From Oasisia sp. SBJ-2009 (taxonomy: Eukaryota > Annelida > Polychaeta > Sabellida > Siboglinidae): a stretch of 64,000 nucleotides of DNA. Shown here piece by piece: positions 43,944 to 57,871 of this stretch; within the stretch, counting starts at the first letter, position 1; each line of letters begins with the position of its first letter. A program made the translations under genes and the position numbers. The stretch is taken from contig OZ024856.1 of NCBI GenBank assembly GCA_964017155.1, forward strand, positions 14,417,727-14,481,726, given 5' to 3'. The notes under the pieces were generated by a model. That model was given only the letters and a program-made list of their open reading frames with translations. It searched no databases and was not told the origin of the DNA.

Positions 43944-46900
43944 CTGCAGCAGACACCACTCTCAATTCAGGACACAAATCAACAGCAATCAACAGGCACT
44001 GGCAATCAACATCAGTTGTAGCTGAGAGCTCTGTAATGTTTTGTGATTTTATTTCTAGAATTTCAGTTGTCTGCTACGACATATAAAGGATGTTTTAAGT
44101 AAGAAGACAGATCAAATCTGTTGATATTGAATATATTGTTCATGGTTCCAAGAATGGTTTATTGTAATATAATTTAACTTACTTTGAAGCGTGAGTGTGT
44201 GGGGTGACTAGAGTAAGGGGTTACCGCAATGAAAGAGGGTTGATGTGTGGGGTGGGGTGACTAGAGTAAGGGGTTACCTCGATGAAAGAGGGTTGATGTG
44301 TGAGTGTGTGGGGTGACTAGAGTAAGGGGTTACCGCAATGAAAGAGGGTTGATGTGTGAGTGTGTGGGGTGACTAGAGTAAGGGGTTACCTCGATGTAAG
44401 AGGGTTGATGTGTGAGTGTGTGGGGTGACTAGAGTAAGGGGTTACCGCAATGAAAGAGGGTTGATGTGTGGGGTGGGGTGACTAGAGGAAGGGGTTACCT
44501 CAATGAAAGAGGGTTGATGTGTGAGTGTGTGGGGTGACTAGAGTAAGGGGTTACCTCGATTAAAAAGAGGGTTGATGTGTGAGTGTGTGGGGTGACTAGA
44601 GTAAGGGGTTACCTCGATTAAAAAGAGGGTTGATGTGTGAGTGTGTGGGGTGACTAGAGTAAGGGGTTACCTCTGAGGAGCCGGTGGAGGGTGGCCGGGG
44701 GTCGTCGGGCAGACTACCCCGTCTAGACATCTTAGTGCTGGTGCCTGGACACACAGACACAGGGCGTCATGCTCATGCAGGGCCACATGCCACAGTCCAC
44801 AATGACTGTCCACAACCACAGTCCACACACCACCACAACACCATGCAGCACTCAAAACTGTATCCAATCAAAGTTATGCACAAAACACACTTGTGAGGCC
44901 ACTGATCATGTGTTGTTACATTTGATGTGGTTGTGGGTTTCTGCTCTGTCAATTAAAACCTGAACAAATTTGGTTAACTAATACATCTCTACATCTCTGT
45001 GTTAAATCGCTGATATATATTCCATCGTAGTACTTTTGAAAATGAAAGTTGATCCGCAAAATAAAATTCTTGTAAAAAATGTCCTATTTGTTTATGTAAA
45101 GCACTCCATGGCCCAAGCAGTGCCAGGTCACTGAGATCACAGGCTGCATTACAACGGACCAAAGGTGAAACAGGAGATTTACATGAGATTTCAGTAACAT
45201 GATTTTTGATCTGGCAAAAATCTGAGTCACAAGCGTACAGTACACTTCAGATGATGTGAAACTACTGTTGTGATTGTTGTATTCCTAGCAACCAGCTATT
45301 AAAAAAAATCAAAAACCTACACTTAGTACTCATCAGCATACCTTGTGACTAGCAAACCTTGACAGGGTTATATACAAACAGAGTGGATTCAAGTTTGCCG
45401 ATCCAACTTAACTCCTTTTCTTCTAGATGTTAGAAAACCTGCAAACCTGATTTAGAGTAGGCTAATGGAATTGAGGTGAGATTTTATCAAATAACACATT
45501 TTTATAATCAATGACTTCCAGGAGAGGATGTTTTAAAAAACCATCAGTACGTATGTCCATACAAGACAAGTGGTTAAGATTGTGCACACTTTTGATGTGG
45601 AAACATGAAATAAACAAGACATGCAGCAACTGACACACCAGGCAAGTAACAACATGCAGCAAACACCCACAAGAGTGGAAGATCACCTCGAAGTGTTCAC
45701 TTAAAACCTCTTCCGCAATTCTCTTTAGTGTTCATCATATGTGAACAATTAAATCAACCTCATGCCTCAACATGCCATAACAACTAATCTGCTATAACAT
45801 TTTAGTTCATTTCTAAGAATGTTTTCATCAAGTTTTTATTTAGTATTGGACAAGTAAAACAGATTTGCAACGCAACTGACCCCCTCCCCCTCCCCCCGCT
45901 TACATTGCGCAGCTCTACAGGCCGCATAAAGATACAACTATTCACACTATCCCATGTTATCCAATTTTGACAATCTTAATAAAATTATATTGGTTTATTA
46001 AACCAAATGCATAAGGCTACCAAAAACGTTTTCATAGTAAAGCTGTGAACACAATTAGTGATGGATTGCGAAAGGAGTTTTATAAAAATCACACACCATC
46101 AAATCATAAAAAACAACCAACTGATGCAAACAAAATTAATGATAACTAAACCACAGTTGAATTGACATTATAGTTCCATGCAGTTGTCAGTGACAGATGA
46201 ACAAGAACATCTGGAAGTGTATAAGCCATGCAGACAGAGAGAAACCACAATAACTGGAGAAAAACTTCAGCCAAACACACAGCCCGTCCCATATCCTAGT
46301 CATCTATGTTTTGCAAAGTTGTGTATTTCACACCGACCACTAGATACCTTCCAGATAAACAACATTGATCAAGGCATACTGACAATTATACCATAGTCAG
46401 ATATATTCCTTAACACTTAAAGGAAGATCTTATGAGATATTATGAGAAAAAAGTTTACATCATTAGAATAAAGACAACCGATTTTGCACAATTATAATAG
46501 TTTAACTTAAAACTGACACATCCAAAACAAATTGGATTTAGCACGAATCCGAATAAGGGAAAATTTCAGGTATGACAATCCCAAAATCTATCTTTGGTGT
46601 TGACTAACAATATCTTGCTGCATCTTAATCGTGCATGGATACTATACATTTAGAAGGCCGTTTGTAAAAATGAGACTAGCATCACGAATGACCCGGTGAA
46701 ACACACTACCGCAAAACAAATTGGAAACTACGACCGACTGTGAACACTCACAGCGCCCTCTGTGAACACTCACCGTTTGCATGTGAGCTGGGCAGTGAGG
46801 CAGACGACTGGCGAACATAGTCGACTACACGCTGAGACGCAACGTTCTGCTCTGAGATGGCACGCGATCGATTTGGATCGTCGTCAACACCAGCAGCATT

Positions 46901-49900
46901 CTGAGACAGACACCACCGTTTACAGCCAGGTACTCATTTATACCGCTGAGTGGACTGAACAATTTAGAGTGAATGAACTTGTCTCAGGTTCAACATGGCA
47001 GCCCATAGTTTGAACCCAGGTTCTCTCAATCAAGAGCCTGCTGCTCTAGCTACCGTGCCACAGCACTACTTGTGACTTTCTAACTGCCACAGATTACACA
47101 TTGTTATTGACAGTTGTATGTTTTTCAAGGAAAATTTATTCTCCTTTCAGATAATATGTTTTCATTATCACATTGAGTTTTAGACATTCTACCGACAGCC
47201 TGATAACGGCACAAAATATTTTTAGGAGTATTAAATAATTTGTACATACTTTTCAAAAGACATAATAACATTCTGCACCTTTGACCTGCCTCTAGTACAC
47301 CTCAGTTTGATACACCAACTCTACACGGCTGACTTCAGCGACATATTGTTTACAACAAAACACTTGGGTCTCTGAAACAACCACCACATGAAAGAACTGC
47401 ATTCAGTTTGTGTTACAAGGTGATAGATGTCATAATTCAGGAAGTATTAATTTTTTTATTTGTGTCTTTCCCCTAATCCCTTCTCAACCCCCCTATTTCC
47501 AACCCCCTCCCTTCTCTCCGTCTCCGTCTCCGTCTCCGTCTCCGTCTCCGTCTCCGTCTCCGTCTCCGTCTCCGTCTCCGTCTCCGTCTCCGTCTCCGTC
47601 TCCCTCTCTCTTACCTTGGGCAGGTCAACAAGCACCTGCATGCGTTTATCAGGGCCCATGTGTGCAACGTGACTGAAGTTTGTGGGAGCAGAGATGAGCC
47701 GAGACTTGCGGTCCGCGCGACTAACAACACAAAGACAAGGTGAACACCTACAAGAGATCACACCACCAGTCGTCCACAAACATCCATTTTTCTTGGAATA
47801 TCACCAAAATGTTTTTAATGTTTCAATACGCCAGGAAAAGATTTATTCTAGTTTTTATCGAAAGATAACAGAGGTCAATAGGTCATCCTGTGTGGAAATA
47901 GCTCCACCTTGTGATGAATAGCAGAAGTCATCACTTGTTCCCAATATAGACAACAGCACATGTGTGTGGATATGCTGATTTCACAAAAAGCCTTACTTAA
48001 TTACATAAGTAAATTAACTTGATCAACGGAAACGCTGAGTAAGTTTAACATTTTGACAAGAGATCAGATATACTTACAAGGTTATTAATATGAAAAAGCA
48101 GTCAAAACTGTACAAATGATGAGTAAAATCCAACTGTCAAAGTTGCATGCATGTAGCCAGAGTGGAATTAGTAGAGACTTTACAAAGCATGTCACGTCAA
48201 AGCGAAAGCTGCAGCAACAATAATGCCACTGAAACCTCCTGCACAGAAAAGCCAGTCATGACAACAAAGGTATAAGCAATACTGCCAGCACCAAAACTAC
48301 TACTTCAGAACGTCGTGTTCATCTACATACTACAAAAGTCACCATACGTAAGAAACAAACAAAATAATTTTCATCAGCAACCGGCTGGCTTTTGCGTTTC
48401 AGCCGTTGACATAAGACATCAGAACCAAACATGCAGTGTTCTGACAAGCTATTACATGTGAACAATAGCACCACCCTAAACCTCTGGTTAGGATTACAAA
48501 GGCAATGTGTTAAGGAAGCACCATTAGCGTGACGTGACGCCAGCTCGCAGAACCAAAACCCTGTGCAAGTGGTAGTAAGTAGCTAGGCACGCTATGTTAG
48601 CCCCCTCCTAACCACCCCCGGAAGCAGACTAAGAGCACAGCCGACCCCAGCAGACCAAGGTTTACCTATCCGGCTGCATTCCCTTTGCCTGGTTTGCGCC
48701 AACATGTGCAACGTGGCTGAAATTCAGCGGTCCCGAAATCGGTTTTGATCGACGCTGCTCTGCACTAGATCCCACAGAGAAGAAAATAAAATGTGAGCTG
48801 ATCACATGATGGCAGGCACCCAATCAGGTGGCACCGGGAGGGGAATAAACAACCCAAGTTTAAACGTATCTGACATGTAAACTTTGTATACTTTGTGGAC
48901 TTATGCTGGATATGTAGTTTTCCTGTCAGCTTTTGGGAAGAAATAATTGTTCCGCCTCCAAGAGAATGATGTGAACTGATGATCTGAGGTTTAAACTACA
49001 TTTTACTCATCTGTAAATGCAATAGTAAAATTAAACTGTTGTTATGGAATGCTGGAATCACCAACACTTTTATGGTGGCACACACTATCTAAATTAATCA
49101 GAAAAATGTATTTTCACAAGTCTTCAAACTGTATCATAATCCACTTTTTGTTTCTCACAAATGTTCAGATCACTTGTATTTATTTCTGGTTATCAAAGTC
49201 ACCCCCACCACATCACCCCCCCCCCCCCCGTTAAATCATGCAGGCACAGTGCATATTAGGGGATAGCTAGGATGGTGTAAAACGGTTGGATATCTTAGTC
49301 TGTTGTGTGCCACGGCCTTCTGGTGGCCCGTATATGCACCAGTGTGTGTAAACAAACTAACTCAGCCAGTCATCTTTATATTCCTCTTTTACCGTTTCAG
49401 TTAGACGACCCCATCTAGTCCACCAATACTGACACTCGATCAACTTGATCCACAACACTCTCATATATCTTTCATCTGAGTGAATCCAAAGAACTATTTC
49501 CATGTGAAAGTCGAGCGTGGCTTACATTGTCAACATAACAAAATTGATTAATTACTATTCCTGCTGTTTCCTGATTTTCAAGGTTGATCATCTCTTGTTT
49601 TAAATGTCCCTGAATTTGATCTTTAGATTTGCTATATTACTGTATGTGAACCTGTGTGGATGACGTTTGTGACTATGGACATGACAAGAGAGTGAGGGGG
49701 TCAGTGTGACCAGAGAACACACAGTAGTAGGAAGCCACACACTCTGTCTACAGTGCCAGCCCAGTGGAAACAACAGCCACGTCAACCAACCAGGGAACCA
49801 AGTTAGAAGGTTGCCAAAACCACAAACTGCTGTGCCCAAATCGTGTCATTCCACACCTGTTTAAACGGAAGCCACCTGGCGACCAAACACATCACTAGTG

Positions 49901-52900
49901 GTGCTTTCGATCAGTTACGTTTAGCGAACGTTGTTAACGTTAATACGACAACATATACGCGTCATTAACAAAATGAAAGTGCTACACGAAATGAAAGTAC
50001 TACACACGAAATGAAAGTACTACATGAAAGAATGCACTACACTTGACATGAGAAGAGAACAACATCACGTGTCTACTGTGAACAAGATACGAGAACAACT
50101 TGTATCTTCTCTCAGGTCTCTGGCAGCTGATGCTTACACTTTGGCTGCGTGTGACTCGCCGACACTCTTGAACGAGAAACGACGTTTGCTTTGATTGGCT
50201 GGTCGCTGCCTTACTAAGTCAGGCACCGCGATCTGATCTTGATCTGAAATGCAGAAACAATGAATCAGATACATTTAGGCACAGGCAGATGATGATGATT
50301 ATACTAAGGAGGTGACTAAGGGAGACCATTTACTTTCTCACAAAGGAGATGGGATACATCAGGAGACATTGTGGCATTGCCTGCTCAATGGCCTATGCTC
50401 CAAGCATAAGTAAGTCGATTTACTGTCTGGCATTTCCATCTTTCCATATTGAAGAGATAGGTAAGTGAGCTACCCTGTATGATAATAATAATAAATAAAA
50501 TATTTATATAGCACCATAATCACATGGTGCTCTGTGGCACTTTACAGTACAATAATAATAATAAATCTACAGAGAAATTAAAACATTACAATATTTAGTT
50601 AAATAATTTAAAAGCTAAACAACAAATAGCCGTAAATTGAATTAAAGAGTAAAAAAACTTTTCTATATATGGAGAGTATACCTAAAAGGTACAGGTGCAA
50701 AAAATAATTAAGTAATATATTACATAAAAACTATCAACTAATAATAATAAACAAATACATATATAGAATTAAGGGGGATAAAAAATAGTAAGATTACTGA
50801 TAAAATGTACATTCATGGCATTAAAATAAATGAACTAGTAAGAATAAATATCAAGTGCTATTAAAATGGTTGATAAGTCGATTTGTTGTCTACGTATTGC
50901 TGCCAGAACAGAAATGTCTTTAGTAGCCTTTGAAATTTGATGCAGCTATCAGATGCAGATAAGGGAGGTTACTTACCATTTGATGTTGAGGAGGTAGATA
51001 AGGGAGGTTACTCACCCTGTTTGATGTTGAGGAGGTAGATAAGGGAGGTTATTCACCCTGTTTGATGTTGAGGAGGTAGATAAGGGAGGTTACTCACCCT
51101 GTTTGGTGTTGAGGAGGTAGATAAGGGAGGCTACTGACCCTGTTTGATGTTGACGAGGTAGATAAGGGAGGTTACTCACCCTGTTTGATGTTGAGGAGGT
51201 AGATAAGGGCGGTTACTCACCCTGTTTGATGTTGAGGAGGTAGATAAGGGAGGTTACTCACCCTGTTTGGTGTTGAGGAGGTAGATAAGGGAGGTTACTC
51301 ACCCTGTTTGGTGTTGAGGAGGTAGATAAGGGAGGTTACTCACCCTGTTTGATGTTGAGGAGGTAGATAAGGGCTGGCTGGTCTGACACAGTGGTGAGAC
51401 CCAGTGCGCCATCCCGACACAGCGGCTTCACCTGCATGCAACAAGGTCAAGGCCAGTTCACACAAGGTCAAGGTTGGCTCTTACAAAATCATTTCATTCG
51501 TAGCATGACACCCATCTGTAGGATAGTTCAATGTTACAGTTCACAAGTAACCCAACAACCAGTCTTTACAATGGCTCAGAGTGCTGTCTACTTCACCCAC
51601 TGTCAGCCCTGTCATTTCTAACACCAACTTCACTTCTTTGGGAAGCATTCAGCCATCATTTTGTGGACTTCACTCCCACATAGTTACTACCATCTATGGC
51701 TAAATATCCCCAATACAGTCATGTGGAACTTAGGCAACACGGAATAAACTACATTGCTTGCCCTGACATCTTCATGGCACCAATAGTCGCAAGAAGAAAT
51801 AAACATTTAGTACAATTCTTTACTCGTCACATGCATCACACATGAATATAACTGGACAAGTAGACTAGTCTCGGCTACCAACCCGCTTCAGTGGCAGTGT
51901 CTGCAGCCACTCTCCCGACATGGCGTTGTACACAAACGCAACGTTCTCCGCATACACTGTCAGGTAGGGGGCGCTGTAACCTGCGAATAACAAATTCACA
52001 TTGACCACTAGCCACTAGGTGCAACTACAATGAGTTCACAGAGCTAATGCACTGGGTCGTTCCTGGCCCAGAACTCACAAACAGACAACTGCCTCTACTT
52101 ATCTACTAAATTACTATTTTCTGTATTCTACATTTATTTTAACACGATTTAACAAGATTGCCACCTAGAGAATCAACTCTACATGGCAGGTGGACAACGA
52201 AGCCCTTTGGCTTATCGAGAGTCCAACCTATCTATCTAAATGTACCCCGCCCTTCTTTAATACATTATGTGTAAAACACTTCATGACTATAACTTCAGAA
52301 ATAAAACACATCTGTTATGGTGTCTGATTACAATTCGTAATCATCACAGTCAGGTATTCTAAATACTAGGGTACACACACTAGGGAGATATCATGTGTCA
52401 GAGGTCAATTAAACAAACGGTTATCTACACCACCTGACAATAAGAGTTAATTATCCAACAGCTGTAAGCATCAACACTGGCAATGTCAAATGACAGTTAA
52501 TTAACCAACAGTTAATTATCAACACTGTCAATGTCAAATGACAGTTAATTAACCAACAGTTAATTATCAACACTGTCAATGTCAAATGACAGTTAATTAA
52601 CCAACAGTTAATTATCAACACTGTCAATGTCAAATGACAGTTAATTAACCAACAGTTAATTATCAACACTGCCAATGTCAAATGACAGTTAATTATCCAA
52701 CAGTTAATTATCAACACTGCCAATGTCAACTCAAATATTCACTGGGTCACTCTATCCACTACCCATTGAAGTGTCCATCAGCTGCTGACCACTACTTACT
52801 TGCGCTGATCACCTGTGCAGGCCATGTGATCTCCTGGGCCCTTGACCGGCGTCCAGTGCTGTCTACGTACACACCCAGGGCTGCAAAGACACAAACCACC

Positions 52901-54113
52901 CACGTGTACCATTTGGATCAACATGTCTGTCACATAAGGTAACTCAACACAAAGCTTGGAATGAAAAATTCTATAAAACCAGTGACGTATTTCATATTAA
53001 CCAATTGGGCTGTTTCAAGGTAGAAATAAATGCTTCTGTGTTTGCTCTGTACGTGTGACTTGTCTCTACAGCAACTAGTAGTAGTATGTAGTATGTTTAT
53101 TTTGGACAACTAGTCCATATATATAAAATTTAATTTTTATTTAAGTACAATACATAAAAAATAACTAAAGCAATTATGGGGTACAAGTAAAATAATAAAT
53201 AAGTGGGTAATAAAAATAAATAGTTCATGAAATAAAATTGAATAAGTGATTAAAATAAGTTAAAAAATAGGATAAAAATACAATACAATGTTATGTGTAC
53301 AATAGGGATCTCAAAAACATGCGTACATCGAGCTTCTAAAATGTATATCAGTATGAAAGTAACTGACAAATAAAGCTGGTTTTCAGACTGATGAAGACAA
53401 CATAGTGTGAGTGCCCTGCCCTGCCCTGTGAGACAGCTACTACTTACTGGTGAAGACAAGCAGGAACTCCCGAGCGGACGTCTCCACCACCAGCAGGGAC
53501 TCCATGGTCTGATGCATGAGGAAGTACAGACTGATGTCCTCATTGTTGACAAGCACTGCAACAACACCAAGTGCGTCTACAAGTGACCTACATCACTGGT
53601 CTATCCTCACCTCACAGCCACTCACTCGTCTTACCTCGAATCATTTCATTCAATCACAACCCATTCTGTTAGACATCGAACACACATAAAAACGCTCTGT
53701 CCATCTAATCATATTGATGATGCTTGGGGAAAAAGACAATCAACCATGCTAAAACTTTAAGGTCACACCCCCGCTACCCTGGGTAAATACGCTAGCAGTG
53801 TTTATACCTTATGAAGCACTTCCACAATTTCACTTCTGGAAAAAACGTTGTCTCCCGTATTAAAATAGTTGAAAATTACATTCTTTCGGTCTGTCTCAGA
53901 TATAGGTCACATGTTCACATGTGGCCTACTACACACACAGCCTTGTGAAATGTTGCGCTCCTCAAATTTGGATGAAATTTGAAAACATCTAAATCCAAGA
54001 ACCATCCAACTGGGCTCGCTAGATTACATGCAAATTTTCAGTCCAGTACGTACAAAACCAATGTGGGTTTACAAACAGAGGAACACATTTATAATATAGA
54101 TATACATATTAAA

Positions 54114-54147
<34 letters not shown>

Positions 54148-54154
54148 GTGTGTG

Positions 54155-54199
<45 letters not shown>

Positions 54200-57100
54200 T
54201 GTGTCATGTGTGTGTCGTGTGTCATGTGTCGTGGGCTCATGTGCACGTCTTGGAAAAGTAAACCACTGTGTGATGAAAGGTGCCTATATGGCAGATCAAA
54301 AAGTGAACAAAATACAAGACACAAGCAGACTACAGTGGGTGGCGCCCTACCAGTGGGGGCGACATCTCCCTGCACACTGTACAGGGCGAAGCTGGATGAG
54401 AAGCCAATGACGAGGCGTTCGTTGAGCATGGCGATGGAGTGGACCGTGCCGGGACTCTGGATCTCCTTCATGCGGCGGTGACGGTTCCGCGTCATGTGCG
54501 TCAACTCATACACGTGCACCGACCTGTCAACGACAGACACAACACGCTCAGTGACACCGTCTGTCATAGCTTTATGTAGAGACCCGTCCACCCGTCATTT
54601 GGACAGGTAAAAACGAACATGGACGGGTAGAAATATGGGTGGACGGGTAAAAAAATGAAGGAGCAAAAGTCTTCCATAACCATTGATATTGTTAGTTATG
54701 CCTTGAAAGTGAGTGTAGATGGTTTTCAGGTCATCAGGCACATTTGAAAATTTGTAAACTAGCTTAACAGTTAACATCCATGTGTCCACCAAAACATGTG
54801 TGACTGGCAATAATTTGATCCTGCATAAAGCCCTGCCATCTATCAGTAGTGGCTGAAGAGTCTCAAAACACTCCACAAAACCAGTCATTCAATGTCATAC
54901 TGTTTGATATGGCAGTTGAACATTTTGGTGCCTCTAATGGGCTCATAGCTGAATGAATAAACACAAAATCGTTAACCAATTGTGGAGGACAAGTTCTTGT
55001 GACGTAAAATCACTTGTGAGGGAAGGAGAAGTGAGGTTAGTGGCCCCAGCACCCACCGCTTCATGGCGACACACAGACATGTGCTAGTTCCCTGGCGGAT
55101 GGGTCCAGTACAGAACACCATGGCTCCCTTGACGTCAACCTTCGCAAAGTCTACCCCCTCCATCTCCAGACACGTCCGCGGCATCAGACGTATGTGACGT
55201 TGTCGCCCTGTCACCACAGATGACACACAGTGTGACAGCCAGCTCAAAGATCATTCATAATGGTAAGATAACATAGTGTGACAACCAACCAAAAGATCAT
55301 TCAAAAAGGTAAGACAACATAGTGTGACAGCCAGCTCAAAGATCATTCATAATGGTAAGATAACATAGTGTGACAACCAACCAAAAGATCATTCAAAAAG
55401 GTAAGACAACATAGTGTGACAGCCAGCTCAAAGATCATTCATAATGGTAAGATAACAGTGTGACAGCCAGCTCAAAGATCATTCATAATGGTAAGATAAC
55501 ATAGTGTGACAGCCAACCAAAAGATCATTCAAAAAGGTAAGACAACATAGTGTGACAGCCAGCTCAAAGATCATTCATAATGGTAAAACAACATAGTGTG
55601 ACAGCCAGCTCAAAGATCATTCACAAGGGTACAACACCACACTCTGAGAGGCAACTTAACCGCCACAATAACAGAGGTACCACTACGATTCCACATTTAA
55701 TATTGGTACATTCTATAGACAGATGAACAGCAACAGTCAGTTATTTTTCAGGTTTGTTTATTGTGTATTATGGAAAAACATTTTCATATTGCCCAGGGAT
55801 GTACTGTGTCACTCACCTGTTATCGTAATGATTAAGTCGGATAATATTTCTACTTGGTACACAGCCTTCTTGTCGCTTATTCTCACAATGTCTGAAACAC
55901 AGCAAGTTAAACCTTTCTTTAACAAAACTGCAGACATATGTAAAAACACACACATGCACGCACACATCCACACACACAGACACACACTTACATACACACC
56001 AGAACCGCATGCAAGCACACCCCCATATATGCATAGGCACACACTCACACATGCATAGAAACACACACATATGCAAGCAAGCACATGCACACACACAAAT
56101 GCAAGCATACACAAATGCAAGCACACACACATGCATGCATGCACGCACACATACAAACACACACCAGAACCACTCATTTCACTCTCATATATAAGCACAA
56201 CGCTGTGTAAAACACTTCTATAGATGATTAATTGTTTTATAAATATATCTGGTTATGTATAAGCAATACACGTTTTTAAAATTACCAAAGGTTTTACCAT
56301 GATCAGTTGCTGATACAGTCCAGATTATCAACATTTAAAGGGATTCTTTGTGAGCTGATACACATTCATGATGCACTGTATAAAAACTTGCATTATGTAG
56401 CCTGACTATATAAATCTTCACGCACACATAGTGAACCATGTTGATGACAACTAACTTTTTAAACATGAAGTTGTCAACTGAACTCAAATCAGTCTGATAC
56501 ATGGGTAGCATATGTGGAGCCCAAACTAGAAACCCAGCATATGCGGAGTAATTTTTTTGATATGTAGTCAGAGTTATAAATGATTAATTAAAACATATTT
56601 GTAATCACATGGAACACTTGCGTTAACAGGACTAATTTAAAACTATGTACAAAACAGAGTTTAACATTCTCAAAGAATCCCTTTCAAAAGTGTACATTAT
56701 ATTAAAGGTGGTGCTGTCACGAAGGCCATGAGTGATGAGTTGTGTCACTCACCGTCTCTGAGCAGTTCCAGCACATACAGGCCGTCATCTGTCCCTACCA
56801 GGAGTCTGTCATGATCTGAAACATGACGCGTCACCGGTGTCACTAAGTCACAGCAAAGGACACACATATATATATATATTATATAAACATTAACCGATTT
56901 ATACACACAACATTCATACAACTACAGTCTGTGTGGTACAACAAATATGACATAAAGCAGTAGAAACGTCTGACATAGAAATAATTACAAAAAAGGTAAA
57001 ACAAATAAAATGAAGAAAATTAACGTATATATGATCCGTTGAACCAACTATTCAAGTCAAAACTACAGCTGCTAAATTAATAAATAACTTGTATGCTATG

Positions 57101-57807
57101 CTAAAATAGTGAGTCTTCACGTTGCTTTGAAAACACATAACACTAGCTGTTACATCCGCGCACAACTCAGGGTAGAGATAAGATTTTTAATACACTAAAT
57201 AATATCAGAAAATATACAGAGTGTCCAAACAAATGACTAAAAAAGTCTTGGCCATGCAGATATAAAATAGCAACATATATCTAGTTATTCTGTTAACAAC
57301 GTAAACAATATAAAGCAAAAGAGCATATTAAGATATTTAAATGATCTATACAAAACAGTACAGAACACTACAACTGTAATAAATCTACACACTAGTGTAA
57401 AACTGCACCGTTATCGATACAGGTAACATTACTGAACACAACTATTGAAAGAGTTGTGTCATTCCACACTTAGACCACCCACCTAGTATGGCACCACACT
57501 GTATCTTGGCTGCAAACGGCAGTTGGCTGTCATAGATCACCTGGGCCTTGTACACCTGTCACAACAGCATCAGTGGTCAACAGGTGGACGTGGTCAATAA
57601 CTTATCCTGATGGTCAACTGACATCAAGAGGTAATGGTCATGTGATACGGGTCAAAGGATGAAAGTCAATAGACAAAGGTCAACAGATGACAGTCTTGAG
57701 ACGATGATCAGCTGACCTATGACCTATCTATCACCATCACCTGATGCCAAGAAAAACCTCCGAGAACCCATTAAAAAAGAACGTTAACACAGTTTAATGC
57801 AATTGTG

Positions 57808-57871
<64 letters not shown>

